From positions 6,966,501-7,030,500 of the forward strand of contig AP031356.1 in NCBI GenBank assembly GCA_037833965.1: a DNA stretch of 64,000 nt, read 5' to 3'. Shown in pieces: positions 36,961 through 49,821 of this stretch (position 1 is its first letter; each line of letters begins with the position of its first letter). The notes below the pieces were generated by a model. It searched no databases. It was not told where the DNA came from and saw nothing but the letters and a program-made list of their open reading frames with translations. A program made the position numbers and the translations under genes. Origin of the DNA: Marchantia polymorpha subsp. ruderalis. Lineage: Eukaryota > Streptophyta > Marchantiopsida > Marchantiales > Marchantiaceae.

Positions 36961-39900
36961 TTCTACGACGAGTGATTCTCCAATTTCTCGAACCACGCCG
37001 ACCCCGAGTTTCTCTGGCCGTCCAACGAGCGATCACCTCAACAATCCATTCGCTCTCAGCCCACCAGTGTGCTCTACCATCGCACTGCAGCTCGAGCTTG
37101 TGCGTCTTCTTCCGCTGGGTGCAAAGCTTCCAGACTCTGACTTCTGATTCTTCCACATTACATCCGCTCTGAGCGACAACACGACCTCCAACGACGCCGT
37201 GACATGAGAGTACGCTCCAAGGCTTGGCAATGCAGGCGGACTGCAGCTGAGATGGCTTCCCTTACAGATTCCGGCTTTTCATAGCTCCCAGCCTTCGAGC
37301 AGTGACAACACGTATGTAAGTTTGTTCAAATTCTCTGTTCGAGGCGAATGTACAGTTCTAACTCATTCGAACATGACAATCTAGAAGCTCATTTCCTGCC
37401 TTTCTGACCGAACACTCTCAAATTCGTCCTCCTCTTCTTCCTCTCAGTGTTCCGCCTCGTTCCACTTCCGTTCATCAATCGATCCCGGAAAGCATTCAGC
37501 AGCAGAGGCTAATACATGGAACTCGCCAATCGTCAGTCGCTCTTCTGCTCTGCTCATTAACCGGAACCTGATGTCACATATGTCGCAACCCAATTCATAG
37601 CCGACTGTTCTCTCTTCACCGCGTCGTGCTCCTCCAAGTCTCGCTCGCCTTTCCTTGTCGGTGAAGCGAATGCATTCTCCTCAAGGCTAGAAATACAAGA
37701 AAGAAGCAGGAGTAGTCAGCGGTATGAAAGTCTCTGGTCTTGGGTACTGGTCGTAGTGTTTCATATGTAAATCTCAGTTGTGGGGGTTCGACGACTGCGC
37801 ACTGTCTCAGCACCGACTCATCCTTTACTCAGCGAGAGGACCAAAAGTAGCTCCTCGTCATAAAGAGTCTGAATTTGAGCACGCGCACAAACAGAACTGT
37901 AGTCCGATCGATCGGCTGCCTCCACATGCGATTCGTCTGCCATTCACTTGCCCTTCAGTCCTCTCTCTCTCTCTTGCGGAAGGTCTTCTATTTCCCTTTC
38001 TCTCTCTGCTTTGCTGCTGCCCTCCGCTCTACTACAGCACTAGTCATGGTGTACTAGTGCTTGAAGAGGAGCAGGCGTTGGAAGAAGGGACAGGGAGGGA
38101 CGAAGGAGACTCAGAGAAAGTTGCAACCATGCAATTTGAAGGGCGTGCTGCCTCTCTCCAGCCCGTCACTGAAGGGGCCCGAGACTAAACAATGACTATT
38201 GCTCCGCCCATGGTTAGCATCGGGGTCGGGTTGGGGTAGGCGTGGTGACTCTTGGTGCTGCACATGGGTCTTGAGCTCATTTAACCTCAAATCGCCACGA
38301 GTACGCATTCTACTTCAGATGCCCACAGTGTGCACAAGCCACCCCCACCACCACCATCCACCCGAGCCAGATATTTGTCTCCTGTTATGTTAAGCAGCGA
38401 TTTCTTTTATCAGGCTCCATACCCAAGTATCAAAACTAGATTTAAGGTGGGGAATCGAATATAAAATCCAACGTTGCGTTTTGGAACTTTATTGGTATAT
38501 TGGTGCAGCGAACAGTAGTATCAATCTAAAAGTGAGAGCTCTCCATTCACTTCTGTAAATAGTGATCCCTGGTACAACTCAACCTTAACCTCAAATTGAG
38601 CTACAGAATTTTGTCTCCAAGCAAGTGAAGTACGCGTAGAGCATGTTGGGGCAGTTTTCTTATTAACTGTTGTGCATGTAGTAAGATTGTGAGTTGAATC
38701 ACCAACGCTAACAAGTTGCACATGACTTGCTCGTTGGTTTTGGGTTTGGAGTCCCAGGGATGAGAAGTTTCGATCCAGAGAGATTATTATAAGGCTTTCA
38801 AGAAGACAGGGTCCTCACAGGTCTACCTATACGTCTTCCAAATCTTATCTGGCCATAATCGTGGGAGCTTCATGACCCCAGTTGTGAACATTTGATTGAT
38901 GAGCGCAGTATAAGTGCACTCGCTCCACTGAACATCAAAACGAGTGAGCACTGTGCGTATGGAGGCCGCCAACAGTGCCGATCGCCCTCAACAGCCCAGG
39001 CTTGCAAGTAGAGACAAAAATGTAAAGTGATTGAAAGCTTCCAGGATGGTCAGTGACCCAAATTGTTGGCGAAGGTAGTGGTGAAAAGTTCGGCCGCTCG
39101 ATTATTTCCTCTCCTCCATTTCACGAGCAATTTATTCCACCAATCTTAGTGGCCTCTACGCCGCTTCTGCATGCATGAAGTGATTGTAAATGTCAACAGC
39201 TTTGGCATTTTGCGGAGCATAAAGGTCTACCCATTACTTATTGCTACAGAACGAAAATTATATCATCATAATTCCAACAAAGGCAACTTATCGACCTCGA
39301 CCTGATGCTTATGAAGGGGAGCGGCAAATCATTGTGACCTCCGGAGTCCTCCATCGTACACATCTGCGGTTTACTTCTTCTCAGCCCTTGATTATCATCT
39401 TTCCATCTAAAGGTTGTGTCAAACCCAGAATAATGACCTCCTTCTCATCCAAAATCTGAATTAGACACTCAAGTACAGCTTTGAAGACGTACAGCTCCCT
39501 TTATGAATATCGTGTCCACTCTACGTGGGCATGGACGTTGTTAGATTCGTCCAGTGAGAGCTCACTAGGAACCTACTGTTGTTAGCTCGACCGAAGGTCC
39601 GACCCTGCAGTAGGTCCCATCCTTCCTCAGAAGTAGCAACAAACCTTTTCCAACCTGCTTGCCCTCCTGTAAGAATTCACGTTTAAAAGGTGAACCAGTT
39701 GTTGCCCCTCTTGGTCACAAAACAAACCTCATGATCTAGCTCTCATCGGTCCATAGTCGGCGTACATATGAGTTTGGTGGTAGATACTCTTGCCGTCATC
39801 CAGCCAGCGTCATTCTCTATCTCTTTTGTCTCAAAGCTGCTGAACTATGTCGAAAAACACCGAACAATACTTCCTCAGAGCAGAAGAGAAGTCTGTCAAC

Positions 39901-41745
39901 AGTGGATATACCGCTTGTACTCTAATGAAAATCAATTTCGTCATTTACCTTTCGTCAACGACCAAGTCCAGTCAAAACAACAATTAAATCAAAGATTCTT
40001 CGCATCTTCCCCTGTACCATCTCAACTCGCACACCACGAAAGTCACCTCCAAGTACGTGAGGGAAGGGATTGGATAAAATTCATATCAGTATCGGGCATA
40101 AGTCGGACAGAAGTTGCAATGGCATACTTTGCCAGCTACGTGATGGAGCTTTGACGTGCTCCATCTCCGTTTGGAAAGACAATGTAACGTATTGAGGTTA
40201 TGTTGAATCATCTTCCGAGAGTTTGAAGCATGTTACAACGTGGAGGCATTTGACCTCTTACAAGTATCCCTTAATCGGCACTGCCTAGCCTTGATTGGAT
40301 GCAGCCGGGTGCTCATTATGTCGATCATTCAGATTAAGGATGTACAATCAGGAGGCGCACATCTTCTGCTGCCCCCACCGCTCCACAGTTAGGCTGAAGG
40401 TCAAACGACAACATTGCGAAATCTATTGATACTGATCAGGTCGCATTGTCGAGTGGCCATCGTCCACGGGTGGACTTGCTGGTTGTCCACCCTGCAGCAG
40501 CGAGGACGGACAAGGTTGTGCTGCACTTGCCAGCAAAAGCCATTCGCACATAAGGCATGGATTGGGAAACGTTAGAGCAGGGTCAAGTGGCGAGAACATG
40601 GGGTCTTAATCTGCAACATGAAACGGGTGATGCAAGTGTAAAATCACTAGTGGGGGGTGGTGGAGGTGGCAAGAATATACAAGGGGAGCTGCACCATGAC
40701 CGTCCATTCCGCCTCCTTTGTATTCTTGTACTACTCTAAGACTGCCCTTTTCTCAGATCTGCATGTGGATGTCTTCTGTCATCCGGTATTTTCACTGCTT
40801 GCTATTATCGACAGCTTGTTTGTCACAAAGCTTGGATTCATGTGTAAGCATGAGCTTGACAGCAGCCGTTGACCACTCGCTCAGTAGATGAAGCATCTTG
40901 CAACTTTGGATGAAGCATGCCCCCTCCTGGCATTCCGTGGAAGTGACTCGGTTTCGAATCTTTCCTAAGATTCCAAACTCTTCCCAATATGCCTTTCCCA
41001 TTTCCACGTGAAGTTGAAACTCTGTTTTGCCCACAACTCATGATCCGGGTAATGAATGTTTCCATGTGTTACCTGCAAATGCATTTCATGGTGAGTATGT
41101 ATGTTTTCATTCTCACCTTATGGTCTTAATTTTGCTGTGCAAGTCCTCATGAAAAAAGCCTGATTGGGTGGGAAAAGCAGAGAAGTTAAGTCAAACACTA
41201 CCTCTGGATTGGGCAATGTGAAGTAAATCAATAAGTAGGACGCGAGAACTCCCCGATGCATCGTTTCAAGGGCAATCAAGGAGCAGATGCTGGAAAATGC
41301 TAGTGAGAGAAGCGCGCTTTATGATAAAAATCGAAGCAATGATGAACCACAAAACACACAAATCGTACTGGAACGAACCCGCAGAGTTAACTGGGTAACA
41401 ATAATTCAGATCTTTCCACGCAAGACCTTGTGCAGCATTAAAGGGAGCTACTAAAAATGACGGAGAAACGAGGCCACATCCAAGCCCAGCATAAATAAGA
41501 GTCCCCGACTTCCATAAATAACATCGACCTCCTCTTAGTCCTGAACAAATCCGTATTTGTTGCGGCCTGAAGAGCGCCCCATGTGAACGGGGGCTCGGGC
41601 TGGGGCGTCTTCTGGGCTTCCGGCATGGGGGCCCGTAATCCACTACTGTTGTTTGGAAATTTGCCGGGCCGGCATTTCGCTCCGGCCTGGCTTCTCGTGG
41701 CGGGGCCTTCCCCCGGCGGCAGGCGATGAGTTCTAGGCAACGAGA
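36961..41745. other. Intergenic region
   Basis: 36961-37260 is probably leader and promoter of the minus-strand gene. The rest has mixed composition. Open frames such as 38521-38721 (-) and 39768-40154 (+) show no recognisable domain and no flanking exons that I could join in phase. I cannot support a gene. Confidence 0.4.
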
Positions 41746-42555
41746 ATGCCGGCTCGTCAGAGGCCTGGACTTTCCACCTGGAATCAAAGCCCTTGCCTTT
41801 CCGGACGGCCCGGTCCGTCTGAGACCCTAGCTCGCATCGTCCTAACTAGGGGAGGAGAGTGCAGTGTTCACCGGATACTCACGCCCCGAGGGAAGGACCG
41901 GTGGATATCTGGCACATGGCGTGCGACGGTAGGCAGCGAGGAGGGCGTCCGGGCTCCAGTATCCAAGCCCCGTCATGGGATTGCATGCACAAGCGGAAAG
42001 GAGTTTGCAGCCATTTCCGTTTATTGCTTTTCAATTTGCTCGCGATTTCTTTCCCGTCTCCGGCTCGAGGAAGCGCATCACTTTGACTCGACTCTCTCGT
42101 CGTTGCTGCTCACCATTGTCCAGCCCATTCATCGGTTCGGAAAAGCGTATACCGACAGACCACACAAATGTACTGACAATGACATCCAGCTACATCTGGA
42201 CTCGCTGCCCCCAGTCTGGTCTACGCAGTTTGAGTGCCAGAGAACGTCGCAGTGTGACTGGGACTTCGAAATTCTACGGTACGGGGTTGGTGGATGGTGG
42301 TGTGTACAGGGAGAGGATGTCCTCACAAGTCCCAAGTTTATTAGGTCTGTCGCCCCCCAGTTATTAAATAATAGAATACAGTCCGGCATCTCTGTGGGAG
42401 TGTGTTCCAGTGCTGCGCTGATCAAATACTTATCACCGGTCCTACCAAAAGTTAGCCAAAAGCACATATCACTGGTCCAAACGCGCACCCTTGACCAACA
42501 ACAATTTAGTTACCATTCTGGAAACTCACTGGAAGACGCGAGCGAGTATGAGTGA
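41746..42555 (+). CDS. Candidate single-exon open frame, 269 residues, unknown
   Basis: ATG-initiated and longer than most chance frames in this window, starting in a GC-rich patch that lengthens open frames by itself. The product is rich in Ser, Arg and Cys, has no recognisable domain and no flanking exons I could attach. A chance frame or a non-coding transcript is at least as likely. Confidence 0.15.
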   Translation: MPARQRPGLSTWNQSPCLSGRPGPSETLARIVLTRGGECSVHRILTPRGKDRWISGTWRATVGSEEGVRAPVSKPRHGIACTSGKEFAAISVYCFSICSRFLSRLRLEEAHHFDSTLSSLLLTIVQPIHRFGKAYTDRPHKCTDNDIQLHLDSLPPVWSTQFECQRTSQCDWDFEILRYGVGGWWCVQGEDVLTSPKFIRSVAPQLLNNRIQSGISVGVCSSAALIKYLSPVLPKVSQKHISLVQTRTLDQQQFSYHSGNSLEDASEYE

Positions 42556-44480
42556 CAGAGCCTGTGATTGTATTTTCTTCTTCTCTGATCCTCAACACGC
42601 CTCAGGCTTCAACGCCATCTCAATTATTCCAGATGAAATGAAGTGAAGTGAAACTGCCTCTCGACTAATTTGTGAAATATTTCAAAATGTATGAAATTTC
42701 AAGCTTGAACCACTTTGAGCAAGTGCTCGCTACGGCGACGCCGTGCACTTGATTTTGAGGTGTGGCAAATTCAATAGCAACACACATTGTCTATGATGAC
42801 TCTGCAGTGTCTGAAATTGCAAGAAGTGGATGCAGTGAGATATTAAGGAGGCTTTATCTGCAAGTCGTCCAGGGATGGAAATGAGTGACGTAAGAACCAA
42901 CTCAGATGATTGAACGGAATATTTGCTCATGCTTTGACCCCAAACTACACCTGTATGGATGTTCTTAAAACAGGAAGAAAGGTTGGAGGGCCGGGGCGTA
43001 ATCAAGAAGGAAAAGTGTGAGAGAAGGCTGGATCGGGAAGAAGGTCCTGGTGGATGCAAGCCTATTCAGAGTCGGAACGGTCTCTACGAGAATTTCAATA
43101 AAGTAGGCCGGAGTAATCAAATCAAGGAGGTCTACCTCAGTTCGCAAGTGACCACGCAAGCTCCAAACGAGCTGAGCATCATGACTCATGGTAGGATCCC
43201 TATCTCCATCCCGATGTACTGCGAGTGAGATACACCTCAAGTTTTACCTCTTGGTATTTTTGTAAAAGTGTGATATGCCACTTTTGTACATCCCCATACT
43301 GGACCAATCGTGCAGTGCACCAGTGAATGAAATACAGTAAGTCTGCATACTAGTTCCATGTAGTTGTTGTCATCTTTTTCACACCAGAGTGTTTGAAGCT
43401 ACAGTAAGTCTGCATACTAGTTCCATGTAGTTGATGTCATTTTTTTCACACCAGAGTGTTTGAAGCTACAGTAAGTCTGCATACTAGTTCCAAGTAGTTG
43501 ATGTCATTTTTTTCACACCAGAGTGTTTGAAGCTTTCATCCCTATTGCTCCGACAATGCAACGGTGAAAGCAAGCAGACATTTGAAGGAAGGTGCATGAA
43601 TGATGTAGGTTCGATACCAGGAGATAGAGAATAACACTGCAAAGTCTGTGACGTGACCTAGTCAAGCTAAAACTCATGAGAAGAAATAAGTAGGTTTCTT
43701 ATGAGTAAGATGGCAGTAGATTGAAATCCATTCGTTGTAGGGTTCGCTCACTTGTGGAGACAACAGGTCCGTACTTATATGTACAATTTTCCAAAAAGAA
43801 CTGAAAAGACATTGAAGTGTGTGGACTGACATACGGATTTAGTACATACCCATAGACTATGGGCCATAGTGCATCACAACTCCTTTGTATTAACCAAGTA
43901 CTTCAACATTGATGCTAGTGCAGAAATTTGGACACGCGGAGGTCAGAGTGTACCTTTCTTACGTAATGTGGAGAGAGTAGAGATTTCGCAAGCTGTACAG
44001 ATTTTCGTTTGCAAACTGTGTCTTCGGGACAGGTCAATCCGTCGATAGAAAAGAAGATGGCGAAATGATTGGGAGGATGGTGGCGTTCTTGACAAGAGTC
44101 TACGAATGGTCCAGGGTGTTTAGTCCTAATTTGTACCTTTTTGCACCCAAAGGCGGGATTTATTTAGCTTCTTCTACGGTCTGGACCAGAGAACTTGGAC
44201 TTCTTTGGTCACATGATTATGGTGTGACTCCCATTCAAGCGGCCGAAGTACCTTCCACGGCCTGCATTGTCTGCCGAAGACAAACATTTGACCTTTTTCC
44301 CATTTCAGTACCATTACCTCTATGTCATCTGACTTGCAGTTCCTTGCATAGTAGGAAGAAATACCTTTTCTCCCACAACATGACCCCACTCGATGAAGAA
44401 GCGGGATCACGCTCCGCCTGTGTTTGAGACAAATTTTCGTCGAAGGATCGAAAGTGCGTCTAGACTAGACTTTCACCCCG
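42556..44480. other. Intergenic region
   Basis: No coding signal. Contains the 67-bp tandem triplication at 43334-43534. Confidence 0.45.
43334..43534 (+). repeat. Three tandem 67-bp units, each intron-like
   Basis: Three copies, nearly identical, start at 43334, 43401 and 43468. Each contains GTAAGT near its start and TTTTTTCACACCAG (CTTTTT in the first copy) 51 nt later, followed by a 13-16 nt link into the next unit. These match 5' and 3' splice-site consensus on the plus strand. Confidence 0.9.
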
Positions 44481-45480
44481 CTGATCTAGTCACTGGCTAC
44501 AAGTAAACGTCAACTCATCGAGTCTTTCTCGTTCGGTGCACCATGCGAGATGGGCCGCATGACAAGAAGACATAACACGATGCGTCAACGAGTCTGGAAG
44601 TGTGCCTCCGCAAGACCCTTCCGAAGGCGGCCAGAAAGCGTCGGACTCCATAAATGCCGACGACATGGCGACCCCCTTTCTCGAGAGAATCGTCATGTCG
44701 AGACCTAATGTAATGCCCGCCTTCCGAACTCCGATGCATCCTCTTCGTGCCGTGCAAAGACCGAGTCAGATTCAGAATCGGTCGCTCGCAGGCGGTGGAA
44801 GATACTCAGCCCTCGGGCATGCGACGCAATAGAAATAGAAGAAGAAGACGACGAAGGGAACTCACGAGGAGAGAGCCACGCCCAAAGCCGAAGGCAGCCG
44901 AGGCCCGTCAACGAGGGCGGCGCCCCAAGTTTGAGTTTCGGATTTCGAATTTCGAATTTCGATTTATGAGTTATGATTTTCAAAATTTTTAGTTTCGGTT
45001 TTCGATTTTCGATTTTCAAATTTCGAGAAGGGGACGAGGACGGAGTCCACGATCGGCGCGCGGCCGGGAGAGGAGCGCCCCAACGGCTCGAAGCACCAGG
45101 CAAAGGAGCAGAGGAGAGCAGGCAAGAAGGCGCGCCCCGCACGAAAGTCGAGAGGAGCCGAAGCCGAAGCCGAAGGGCGGCTTTTATGGCGGGGAACCGG
45201 ATCAACGGCATCTGTGGGTGACTCGGATGGCGATGCGTGTATCCTGCCGGTCGTCATGATGATGAGCCTCCGATCTGCGAGAGGGTTTGGTTTCCCGGTT
45301 TCCCGGTCGCGCGTTCCTGTGAGGGCACGGGTAGAATGTCAGCGGAGCGCAGTTGTGGCTTCCCTTCGCCTTTCGTTCTTTCGTTCCCGTCCCCGAGCCT
45401 CGCGAGTCTGTCTGTCGGGGAAATGTCGGTTCCGGGCCTCGGGGCTTTAGAGTCGTGATTCGAGGAAGTGGGATTCGACT
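44481..45480. promoter_or_regulatory. GC-rich island without an assigned gene
   Basis: High GC, with overlapping open frames on both strands and no protein match, interrupted by an AT-rich TTTCGA patch. In this genome such islands sit at gene 5' ends (compare 11841-12700 and 21000-22500), so an unrecognised or non-coding transcript may start here. Direction is unknown. Confidence 0.35.
44933..45025. repeat. Imperfect TTTCGA/TTTCGG simple repeat
   Basis: About ten units of TTTCGA, TTTCGG and TTTTCGA with interruptions, in the middle of a GC-rich island. Confidence 0.8.
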
Positions 45481-48400
45481 CCTGGACGGAGTCCGGGACC
45501 CGGCTGAGGATCATACCGACATTATAGTTGAAAAGCTCTGTCTGATGCAAGAGATTCAGCCGACAGTTCTTTATGAATGGCACATCGCGCGGGGATGATT
45601 CAGGTCCCCTGCTCCTGCTTCTGCTTCGCCGGATTCTTGTTCATGAACCGCAGTATGAGAATTGTAAACATGGCAAACACGCTAATCCTTCGCTCCACAG
45701 AGCGAGCAACGAAAGCGCCAACGTACAGTAGTCGATCCTTCTGCTTACTGCGTACTGCCTGCTGACGAGATCGAGACTCTAGGTGAATGATCTTTCACTG
45801 AAAATCTGGAATGCCGGAGAAGGGGAGAAACATCAGCATTGAGCTGCTGCAGATCTTGGAGCCGGCCACGCAGCTTCCAGCGGCGTCATAAGATCATAAG
45901 CTCCCCATCACGACTGCAGGATAAGACTGTACGTGGTGCATTAAATTCTTACATTCTCGGTCGACAATTACACTGATAGATGTGGCTCATGAGGACTCGT
46001 TGAACAGTCAGGCGACCAGGATTACAAGATTACTGCCGACCCTTGAACTCACTTCTCGGAAAATAGGTCCGGATCGGATCCGGCTTCACTTTTCTCCTGC
46101 CGTGTAAAGTTAGTTCTCCCCGAATTTACATCAGCCGATTCCTCACGATAGGGATTGAAGCTTTCTCATCTGCCGCAGCATTTGTATCGGGAGATGTAGT
46201 TCACGCTGTAGAAAGTGATCGCGGGTCTTACCCATCTGCACGAAGCTCGCACGGACCTGCACGGGGGCTCGCCTAAATTCTCCACGCTGAGCACGGTTTT
46301 ACCTTCCGTGCGCACTTCGAGAGATTCATTTCAATCATCTGCACCGGACAAAGAGAAAATCTACCGGAAGACGGGATGGCGTTTGCGTTCCGTACCGGGA
46401 TGCTAGCAATGGATTAGAGCGAGATTCATGATGGGCTCTACGTCACCTGGATTGGTTGGTGGTGCAATGAGTTGAACTGGAGTTGACCCGAGCCAGGTTT
46501 GCACACAACGCTGAGAGCGAGCGGGTGGAGCAAGCCACCTTCATGGCGGCAGTTGACCCCAGAATCGTCGGTAAAAGATGTCAGAATTATCTCAAGGACG
46601 TACATCTCCGAGTGACGGGAGGAGAAAAATGGAGAGGTAGGTAAAAACAAGGACAGCTGGCTCTTAATGGGTCGAACAGAAGACCGTATTTGCTGAGCTC
46701 AATGAAACATTCTTGTCCTGGTGTCCTGGCGCAACACATTCCAGGACAAAATCCTTGTATTGGTCCACACCGCACCCTCAGACTGACACTCCTCTTCTTG
46801 AAAAGGTGGTGTAGGAAAAGTGGTAGAGCTGCTAACTTGTTCGCCTTTCGCCAGCCTTTCCAGTGACAGAGATGATCGCCGAGTTCCAGAAACGCAGGGA
46901 CGGACGCAGTGCAGCCAACCCGCCAGCCAGCCAGCCAGCTGGTGTTTGTGATTCAAACATTACACACGTAACCTCTAAATCTCTCAAGACTCCAGGCCGA
47001 TGCTGATGGCAGTTCTTGTTCCCCAGAAAAACAAATCATTAATGATGGTTGCTTACTGAGATCTTCGCTTGCAAATCTCTCCAGACTGCTTGCGATCAAT
47101 TTGTCAGGGCCAATGGACCTGGAGGTATCACTGTCAGCCCCCAAGAGCCTGCCTCAACCCTCGCGAACGCCGTAGCAACTGGCTACTTTGGAAAAGCAAT
47201 TTCAGGTTCCATCAGCCATCGTTCACAGCATTCTGGCCCAAACAAATCGCTAATCTGCTTCTTCCCTCTTGCTCGGAAGTACGTGTCCCTGTGGACCAAG
47301 ATGAGGCAAGATTCTTTCTTGGTATCTTTTCAGAAAAGGTTTGCATCCTAGCACGTGTCGAGCTGAAGCTTGCAAAGGAACGTCCATGCAAGCACCGCAT
47401 GGTGGAGAAATTATTGGCATCAATCTCTGCTCTCCCCGGCCTGAAGCGTTTTCGATTGAGGCTCAAGCAACGCAGGGTGAAAGAATTATTGCCATCCCCT
47501 GCGCATTGCATTGCCGAGGTCTGCGTGGTGATGATTCACCGGAAAGTTGCTGATTGAGGTGCGGTCCAGTGAGGAAGATCTCACATACAGCGCAATTTTC
47601 AAAACTTCAAGTTGCGCCTTGTTTGGAACCTCTTGGGGAAACATGTCAGCTCTGAAGGGTAACTTGACACAATCATTCCGTGCCATTCCAACCGTTACGA
47701 AACCGGTTACATTGGTATTCGTGATACCAGGTAATGCACCTTCTCAAATTTCTGCAATCGAAAAGAACCCTACAAAATTTGTCGCACAAAAGTTCACCTG
47801 CCTACTCATCCCTTGGCAATAAGTTCTGCAAGAGCCACTCGGTAGTGGCCCGTTTCTAAAACACGGTTCTGTGGTCCATCTTGGAGAACTTCACATCTTA
47901 CGGTTCCACCGTTGCCATAGTATTGTACATATGCAGCAGTATTTGAAGTGAGAAATGAATGATTGGGACCATCACCTGGTTCGGAAACTAGGCACAGTGG
48001 CAAGGTGCAATCGATGGAATGGAAAAGTTTGCTCTGTAATCCTGCAGTACAATTTTTGGCCGGCTGTAACGGCCTCTGTCCTCACGAAGGTATGGACAAT
48101 CTACTATCATCTTTGCAATCTGTAGGAGTAAGACCCTTTTCGCCATCGATTCGCTACCGAGAAATAAGCAGGTGTTCCGCCAATTATGTTCCATTTTGTG
48201 CCGAGTACTAATTTCAGACTATATTTTTAGCATTAAGTCTCAGGTGGAAGACAAAGCGCTGCGATTTCTACTTTTTTCGCTAACGACTAGCAATACGATG
48301 TAGACAATATGCCCGAATCTGAAAGCTGTGCCTCCTGTACTGTACCTCATGTCCAACCTGATGCAATTGTACAAAGATGAAGCTCATCACTTTGAGCGAA

Positions 48401-49821
48401 TCACCCCTTATTGGACCTTTCTTGGAGTATTCAAATGCAAAGTGGTAGACTCCAAGGCTTATGGCATATCGCTTGCAATTGAGGAGACCCCAATTTCAGA
48501 ATGATCACACTCAAGTCCATCATTCGTGGTCAGTCTGGCCTAGGATTTGATTCTCACGTATGCAAGTCTCATCCTCTCATAGGCAGGCCCGGTGGAATGT
48601 GGATCTCGTGGAGAACTTTTGACACACCCGGGACTATGTACCCAAATTCTGACCCAAGATGTTTGGATCGGTGTGTGCCCTACACCCGGTGCACCCAGAT
48701 AGGCCAACATTTCGGCCAACAATACCTACGATGTTGAGGTCTCTGCCTTTCGAGTTATTATACTCGGAGCGTGTCCGAGACTATCTTCTCAGCACATGGA
48801 TTGCGTTAAATTAAAGCAACCTTATAAGCTTTCTGTCAAAAATGGTGCCGAAATCACGTGACTATATTCCTAAATTGAAAATTGGCAAGGTAATCAAGGG
48901 TCCCGCGTTGAGGTTCGCCTGCTAGACTAGCCAACTTAATCTCTTCCTGGGAAATGCACTCTTTCACAGCTTCGTATTTCGAGTTGGCCTTCATCCCACC
49001 AAGACCTCTCTCTCAAGGCCGTCACATCGAGGTTACCAACCTAATCAGAGATGATAAAGTTGGCCAGGAGCTGCTTTACAGTTTGTTATCATCTGCTGCC
49101 TGAACTTAAGGTGGGTCAATTAACACAGATTACAAGATGTCGGTGCCACGAGGACCCTCTTGTCCGTGTCATAGACTCTATTCCATGGGCCTCATATCAG
49201 TGCACTAACTCTTCAAACCCATCCTACGGTCAGTTCACCTCGCGTCCATCGTAACGAAAAGACGACTGTCCGACTTCCCTGTAACTTTCAGCAGAGTAGG
49301 TCCGCGACGCCTCGAATAACATGGTTCAAAGTTGCTTCAAAATCCAACTACTCATAGCTGGGGAGGAAAAACTACTCAGTCCCAGTGAATGTAACCATCA
49401 GTGAAAGAGTCTTATTAACAACATATGATCTTGAAGTCCAAAATTATGAAGTACAGCCTGTACGCAGATAAGCAAGTTGATCGCACAGACATTATTTCAT
49501 CCAGTGAAGAATAAGATTGCTTTCGTTTAACTTCAAACTATCAGTGAGCGTTTCGTTAAGACAAGCATCCCAGAGGCATTGGAATAGCTCACACAAAGAC
49601 TTTTTCGGGCTGGACACTCTACAGCCACAGATTTGAAACGAAAACCAGTCATCAATGGAACCCATAACCCATGCATAAATCTCAGCCATTCACCTTCGGC
49701 TATGTGAAGACAAGCTGCAAAATCGATCAAGTCCACTCGAGTGGACGACTATTAGCCTTACAAAATTTCAATTTGGTGACCCCACCTCTTTGCTAGAACT
49801 AACTCTTAATGGCGGTTGACA
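45481..49821. other. Intergenic region
   Basis: Many 60-160-codon frames on both strands, concentrated at 46950-48200, but no conserved domain and no set of exons in consistent phase. The last few hundred bases are probably the 3' untranslated region of eIF3m. A decayed gene or non-coding transcript remains possible. Confidence 0.4.

Noticed and set aside
47049-47557. Plus-strand frames of 100-160 codons
   Set aside because: No domain, two overlapping frames of similar quality, and no exons in phase on either side.
47486-47820. Minus-strand peptide faintly like a germin/cupin N-terminal half
   Set aside because: The metal-binding histidines and the cupin motifs are absent, and no matching C-terminal half lies downstream. 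The resemblance is within chance.
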